A stretch of 18,123 bases of DNA, taken from assembly GCA_024277285.1 (NCBI GenBank), contig JAJRVM010000044.1, positions 1-18,123 on the forward strand, written 5' to 3'. This DNA is from Planctomycetota bacterium (GTDB taxonomy: Bacteria; Planctomycetota; Planctomycetia; Pirellulales; Pirellulaceae). Positions 14,391 to 18,123 of the stretch are shown piece by piece (position 1 is the first letter of the stretch; each line of letters opens with the position of its first letter). Made by a program: the position numbers and the translations under genes. A model generated the notes under the pieces. That model did no database searches. It was given only the letters and a program-made list of their open reading frames with translations, and was not told where the DNA came from.

Positions 14391-15278
14391 TCATCGCCAA
14401 CGGCGCCAAGAAACGGCAAGGCCAAGCAGCGCAAGTAACCATAATGCCATTGTGGCCGGTTCTGGCACAACCGTAAGCGATTCGCCATCCATGGCATCAT
14501 TGATGGCATTGATATAGGCAGGCACAAACGTATCGCCGGAAAGCTCTTTTCCATCGGCGTCGGTATCGATAAACCAATGAATGCCCATCAGCGTGAGCTC
14601 GCCGTTCCAAGGAGTGAAACTGGGACCTCCCGAGTCACCGGACACCAATTTGGTCTCGTCACCTCCCACGTCGATGACGTTGTCATCATCGTAGTCGAAG
14701 ATCATCGATCGCCCTTCGTAACCCGAAACCGTTGCCGTCACAAAACTGTCGACAACGTTCCTGCCAACGCGATCGGGTTTGCCGTAATTGTAGAGCTCCA
14801 TCCCGATGTACGATGCTTCCGACGGCCGATCCAAGACAGAGTAATACTTGATTTGATGCGCGGGATCTAAAGACGTCGTTAGCTTTCCAAGCCAGAGATC
14901 TGTTCCATTGCCGCCGACACTGATTCGCTGGCCACCCGCGATTGTATAGGTATGTCCACCGGTCGATTTGCTATTCTCCTCGTAGAACGTCACGCTGCCG
15001 GTTGGCTTAAGATGTGAGGCACTCAAGAAATAAGTCGGCGAGACCATCGTCACCCATCTGTTACTGGCGTTGCCAACGCCCGACCAGTCGTACGATTCAC
15101 CAACAAACGCTTTGTCATTTCCCGAGTAGAAACGATCATGTCGCTTCGCGTCATAATCACGGATCGTCATGTCGGCGTGAACTGCGTTCGGGAGGCAAAG
15201 AATTACGGCCAAGAGACACCAAGCCACTGCACGTCGATCGTACCCCTTACTCGTCGGCCGGTTGTATGCATTATTCAT
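14391..15278 (-). CDS. PEP-CTERM-anchored trypsin-like serine protease
   Basis: A 295-residue exported protein. The signal peptide has its core at about 18-30 and a likely cut after VHA (33-35). A chymotrypsin-fold catalytic triad fits His89 (FLSASHL), Asp127 (GTDLWLGKL) and Ser216 (SGDSGGPSF), with residues counted from the ATG. The C-terminus is a textbook PEP-CTERM sorting signal: VPEPATMALW (271-280), a hydrophobic helix and a final RRWR, so an exosortase should process the protein for surface display. A DYDDDNVIDVGGDE stretch (about 195-208) looks calcium-binding. I use the ATG at 15278; the frame stays open to a TTG at 15332, which would add 18 residues before the signal peptide. His and Asp assignments are by motif position. 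Substrate unknown; no neighbour hints at it. Confidence 0.85.
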   Translation of the reverse strand: MNNAYNRPTSKGYDRRAVAWCLLAVILCLPNAVHADMTIRDYDAKRHDRFYSGNDKAFVGESYDWSGVGNASNRWVTMVSPTYFLSASHLKPTGSVTFYEENSKSTGGHTYTIAGGQRISVGGNGTDLWLGKLTTSLDPAHQIKYYSVLDRPSEASYIGMELYNYGKPDRVGRNVVDSFVTATVSGYEGRSMIFDYDDDNVIDVGGDETKLVSGDSGGPSFTPWNGELTLMGIHWFIDTDADGKELSGDTFVPAYINAINDAMDGESLTVVPEPATMALWLLALLGLAVSWRRWR

Positions 15279-15332
15279 GGCAAAGAATACCTTTACTGGA
15301 CAACACTGTTTCTCGAATACGCCGAGCTCCAA

Positions 15333-15556
15333 AGACGTTGTGCGTAAACTTCATTCAACCGCTCAATGCCCCGCTCGACGGGGAAGAGATCAACTGACTG
15401 CCGCGAGGTTGCAAAGCCACCACGGCAACGAGATCAGCAGTTATTCTGCGATCCATGGGCATCGGAAGCAATGGCTGTTAAGCTTTTTCTCGGATAATCG
15501 CCTGATTTACCCTCAAACCCGTTAGCATGGCCTCCTGTTCTGGTGGCGTGCCCAGG
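15333..15556. other. Intergenic between protease and moeA
   Basis: No gene, hairpin terminator or strong promoter was recognised. The promoter of the minus-strand protease gene should lie here. Confidence 0.4.
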
Positions 15557-16804
15557 TTACAGATCGTACAGGAATCCAGTCACATCGGCCCCTTCAGCAT
15601 AACCTTCGCTGTCTTGGGGAATGATCACGAATCCATCAGCGCGGGTGGCTGAGCTGAGCATCGAAGCACCACTGACCGCCAACGGTTGGACCTGATCATC
15701 AATCAGCCGCACACGCGCGTAATCGACTCGCCCAATCATCGAAGCCAATTTGCGCCGCAGTTTCCCCTCGAACTTGCGATAGGGCCATTGCCAATCGTAG
15801 CCGCCCAACACGCGAATCGCGGGACCGGCGAAAAAGTCGTAGGCACAGAGGCAGGAGACCGGATTGCCTGGCAAGAGAAACACCCAGCGGTTGCCCAATC
15901 TCCCGATGCCAGTCGGACTGCTCGGGCGCATCGCAATTCCGTGGATGGCCAACTCGCCTTCTTCAGCCAACAGGCGTGGGGCGTGGTCTTCTTTCCCGAC
16001 ACTCGATCCACCCGAGACCAGGATCACATCGACATCATCGCCCAACGCGGCGCGGATTTGTTCTGGATCATCGGGGACGATCCCCGGATTCAACGCGATG
16101 CCACCATCGCGTTGGATCAACGCCGCAAGCATCGGGCTGTTCGAATCAACAATACTTGTGCCCTCGGGGCGGCTGCCCGGGGGCAGCAGTTCGTTTCCCG
16201 TCACAATGATCCGCACGCGTACGCGGCGCACGATGGTCACTTGCGCAACACCGATCGACGCCAGCAGACCGATATCTTGGGGACGCAGCCGCCGGCCGGG
16301 CGACAACACGACCTCTCCCTGGGCAATGTCCTCGCCGACCTCAGCCACATGTTTACCTGGCGAAGTTTCATCCAACGCATGTATCTGCTCGGCTTCGATC
16401 CGGACCCGTTCCACCGGCAGCACCGCGTCCGCCCCCGCCGGAATCGGCGCGCCTGTCATAATGCGAATCGCCAGCCCAGGTGCAACCGACGCGGATGACG
16501 GCGCGCCAGGCAATGACTCGCCCACGACTTTCAACGTGAGTGGATTATAGGTCGAAGCTCCCGATGTATCGGCAGCTCGCAAGGCGAAACCGTCCATCAT
16601 CGCACGCGCGAACCCGGGCACATGCACCTCGCTCGCCACCGGGCTCACCAGCACGCGCCCCGCCGCCTCGACCGCTGGAATCGCCTCACTCCCCAGGGTC
16701 TGCAAATTGCCGCGCAGCCATTGCACCACTTCCGCCACCGGCGTTCGCCGTGCAAAACCTCGCATCCGTACATCCTGCGGCCCGCTCGGCCCGTCTGACG
16801 ACAT
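15557..16804 (-). CDS. moeA: Molybdopterin molybdenumtransferase MoeA
   Basis: Inserts molybdate into adenylylated molybdopterin, the last step of molybdenum cofactor synthesis, in the cytoplasm. At 415 residues it has the full MoeA length. The N-terminal part has RAMMDGFALRA (67-77) and IMTGAPIPAGADAVL (115-129). The MoCF-like domain (about 193-340) has VTGNEL (201-206), DSN (220-222), VSGGSSVGKEDH (263-274) and LPGNPVSC (311-318). The C-terminal beta domain ends with RADGFVIIP (388-396). The GG.S.G.(E)D loop and LPGNP are the ligand and magnesium-binding elements of the family. ATG at 16804 is preceded by GAGAGG nine bases away. No other moa/moe gene is next to it, so it is a stand-alone copy. 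Upstream is an Hsp70 gene, 230 bp away on the same strand. Confidence 0.94.
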   Translation of the reverse strand: MSSDGPSGPQDVRMRGFARRTPVAEVVQWLRGNLQTLGSEAIPAVEAAGRVLVSPVASEVHVPGFARAMMDGFALRAADTSGASTYNPLTLKVVGESLPGAPSSASVAPGLAIRIMTGAPIPAGADAVLPVERVRIEAEQIHALDETSPGKHVAEVGEDIAQGEVVLSPGRRLRPQDIGLLASIGVAQVTIVRRVRVRIIVTGNELLPPGSRPEGTSIVDSNSPMLAALIQRDGGIALNPGIVPDDPEQIRAALGDDVDVILVSGGSSVGKEDHAPRLLAEEGELAIHGIAMRPSSPTGIGRLGNRWVFLLPGNPVSCLCAYDFFAGPAIRVLGGYDWQWPYRKFEGKLRRKLASMIGRVDYARVRLIDDQVQPLAVSGASMLSSATRADGFVIIPQDSEGYAEGADVTGFLYDL

Positions 16805-17034
16805 AATGGCTGCCTCTCAAAGGAACATGGTTTCGGTTTAGGCACCTCGGGCAAAGCATCGACGCACAATTGTCAATGGCGCCAAGAACGGTGATTTTTC
16901 GATCACGGCCGCGAAGCGGTTGCCTCCTCCCGGCGTAATCCCGAACGAAGCGTAAAATCCTACCGTAGCAAATGCGCGCCATCATTTCCGCGAGAAACCG
17001 CCGTTCGTGCTCCGTGGCCAGGTACCACCGCTGA
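16805..17034. other. Intergenic between moeA and the Hsp70 gene
   Basis: The minus strand stays open here from 17060 and its first 60 codons contain RRFLAEMMARICYGRI, faintly like small planctomycete DUF2292-type proteins. The frame overlaps the Hsp70 stop at one end and 118 bp of moeA at the other, so I do not call it as a gene. No terminator was seen. Confidence 0.3.
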
Positions 17035-18123
17035 TCACGAGCCGTCCGTTGTGGTTCCACCGTCGCGCACCACTTCGGCCAACGGCGGCAGTCCGGAAAC
17101 GTACTTGCGCCAACCGTTAAGCTGCTCGCGTGTCAGGCTGTTGTCGCGCATGATCTCGTGGCGCAACATCTTGTCAGATTTCGCCACTTTCACACGCACA
17201 CTCAGCCGGCCGTTTTCGAGGTATCGGAAGCCAACTTCGATCGGTGTATTCTTGGGCAGCCCTTGCGGCAGATCGCGGATCGAACATTTGCCAATTTGAG
17301 AACAATGATCGGGATCGGCAGCCTCACCTTCCACAATGCGCACCAGCACCGACCGCTGCCCTTCCTTCCTGGTTCGGAACACCCGTTTGGCAGTTGCGGG
17401 AAGGGGCGTGTTGCGAGGAATCAAAATGGCATTGCGTGTCTGCCTGGTTTGCGAGTCGGTCGCCACCACACCCAAACTGTGCGAGTTAACGTTCTTGATT
17501 TGAAACTGTGGAGCTCGTCCCTGGAACTTGTCCAACAAGATCCCCGCATGGAGCGCGGCACCGTGAGCTACGGCTTCGTCAGGCGACACGCTCCGGTCAG
17601 GATCCTTGCCTGACAACTCCGTTAACATCTTGCCAACGGCCGGCATCCGTGTCGAACCGCCAACCAATAGAATACGATCGATGTCCGCCCACTCGAGCCC
17701 CGCCGCCTGGAGTGTTTGGCGAGTGGTAAACGAGGTTCGATCCAGCAAATCCAGAGTCATCTCTTCAAATTGCTCGCGCGTCACTTCCATGCGAACCGCG
17801 TGCCCTTGGTATTGACACGTTAGACTGACGCGCAGTCGTGCCGATAGCGTGCGTTTCGCATCCTCACACTCTCTCAACAACGCCCCCTCTACATTCGGAT
17901 CCTCGCGCGGGTCGACTGCATATTTGCGAATAAACTCCTCCGCCACGCAATCGACCAACCGTTGGTCCCAATCTCTCCCCCCCAACTGAACATCTCCGTC
18001 GGTTGCCAATGCGACAAAGTCACGCCCACCGATCTCCATGACCGTGACATCAAATGTCCCTCCCCCCAGGTCATAGACCAGTATCTTGCGCGGCGCACCC
18101 GCACCCTCACCGGCAGACAAGAA
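17035..18123 (-). CDS. Hsp70/DnaK-family chaperone, C-terminal part, short lid
   Basis: ATP-dependent chaperone whose N-terminus lies beyond the right edge; about 363 residues are seen. The nucleotide-binding domain shows the phosphate-2 motif VYDLGGGTFDVTVMEIG and the adenosine motif RILLVGGSTRMPAVGKML. Next comes the linker region, then a beta substrate-binding domain from about NVNSHSLGVVA to VRVKVAKSD. The helical lid is cut to about 35 residues and there is no DnaK-like EEVD-type or long disordered tail; the protein ends in GGTTTDGS. Canonical DnaK has a lid of about 100 residues or more, so this is a short-lidded Hsp70, probably one of several paralogues and not the main DnaK. No grpE or dnaJ is in view. 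Family certain; special role inferred. Confidence 0.9.
   Translation of the reverse strand, partial: FLSAGEGAGAPRKILVYDLGGGTFDVTVMEIGGRDFVALATDGDVQLGGRDWDQRLVDCVAEEFIRKYAVDPREDPNVEGALLRECEDAKRTLSARLRVSLTCQYQGHAVRMEVTREQFEEMTLDLLDRTSFTTRQTLQAAGLEWADIDRILLVGGSTRMPAVGKMLTELSGKDPDRSVSPDEAVAHGAALHAGILLDKFQGRAPQFQIKNVNSHSLGVVATDSQTRQTRNAILIPRNTPLPATAKRVFRTRKEGQRSVLVRIVEGEAADPDHCSQIGKCSIRDLPQGLPKNTPIEVGFRYLENGRLSVRVKVAKSDKMLRHEIMRDNSLTREQLNGWRKYVSGLPPLAEVVRDGGTTTDGS

Noticed and set aside
15686..16550. Long plus-strand open frames opposite moeA
   Set aside because: They are antisense to a clear MoeA with all family motifs, and their translations have no recognisable domain and a composition typical of GC-rich shadow frames.
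16686..17060. Possible small DUF2292-like gene between Hsp70 and moeA
   Set aside because: Only a faint likeness over about 40 codons; the frame overlaps both neighbours on the same strand and has no SD. It may be a decayed remnant but is too weak to call.

Overview
The window reads as chromosomal DNA of a planctomycete, probably of the Pirellulales type. The evidence is a PEP-CTERM-anchored protease, a secreted protein of a kind I know only from planctomycetes, a large membrane-anchored protein with a DUF4034-like core and a LamG-like tail, a short-lidded Hsp70, and long gene-free stretches full of palindromic repeats. No rRNA, tRNA or CRISPR array was seen, so placement below phylum level is a judgement.

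Left part (1-4957, all genes on the minus strand). A PilT-type ATPase (210-1304) is followed by the 3' remnant of a glycoside-hydrolase-like gene (1342-1707), then by two small terminal-inverted-repeat elements in tandem (1710-1909 and 1912-2010). These sit exactly at the stop codon of a long TolC-like lipoprotein gene (2010-4043). A 19-bp palindrome lies upstream of tolC and may be an operator. Beyond it is a small secreted planctomycete protein (4283-4957).

Middle part (4958-13088, genes on the plus strand). About 970 bp without a credible gene but with several short hairpins and direct repeats precedes a five-gene row. The row is a Yip1-like membrane protein, a MacA/HlyD-type adaptor, a MacB/LolD-type ABC ATPase (ATGA overlap with the adaptor), a separate MacB-type permease, and an 799-residue membrane-anchored protein with its own good-looking promoter. 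With the TolC-like protein on the other side of the gap, the window holds all parts of a MacAB-TolC-like tripartite exporter. The cargo is unknown.

Right part (13089-18123). About 1.3 kb without an intact gene holds REP-like palindromes, a 19-bp direct repeat, a 100-bp element with perfect 16-bp terminal inverted repeats, and scraps of an RHS/YD-repeat gene. It is followed on the minus strand by a PEP-CTERM trypsin-like protease (14391-15278), MoeA of molybdenum cofactor synthesis (15557-16804), and an Hsp70 gene that runs off the right edge (17035-18123).

Recurrent themes are heptanucleotide repeats with a GANTC core (133-153 and 8952-8993) and mobile or repeat sequence lying right at gene ends. 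The repeats supply the end of the ABC ATPase gene, and the TIR elements sit in the tolC stop codon. No wholly new system is proven here. The best candidate is the exporter row with its two uncharacterised membrane proteins.
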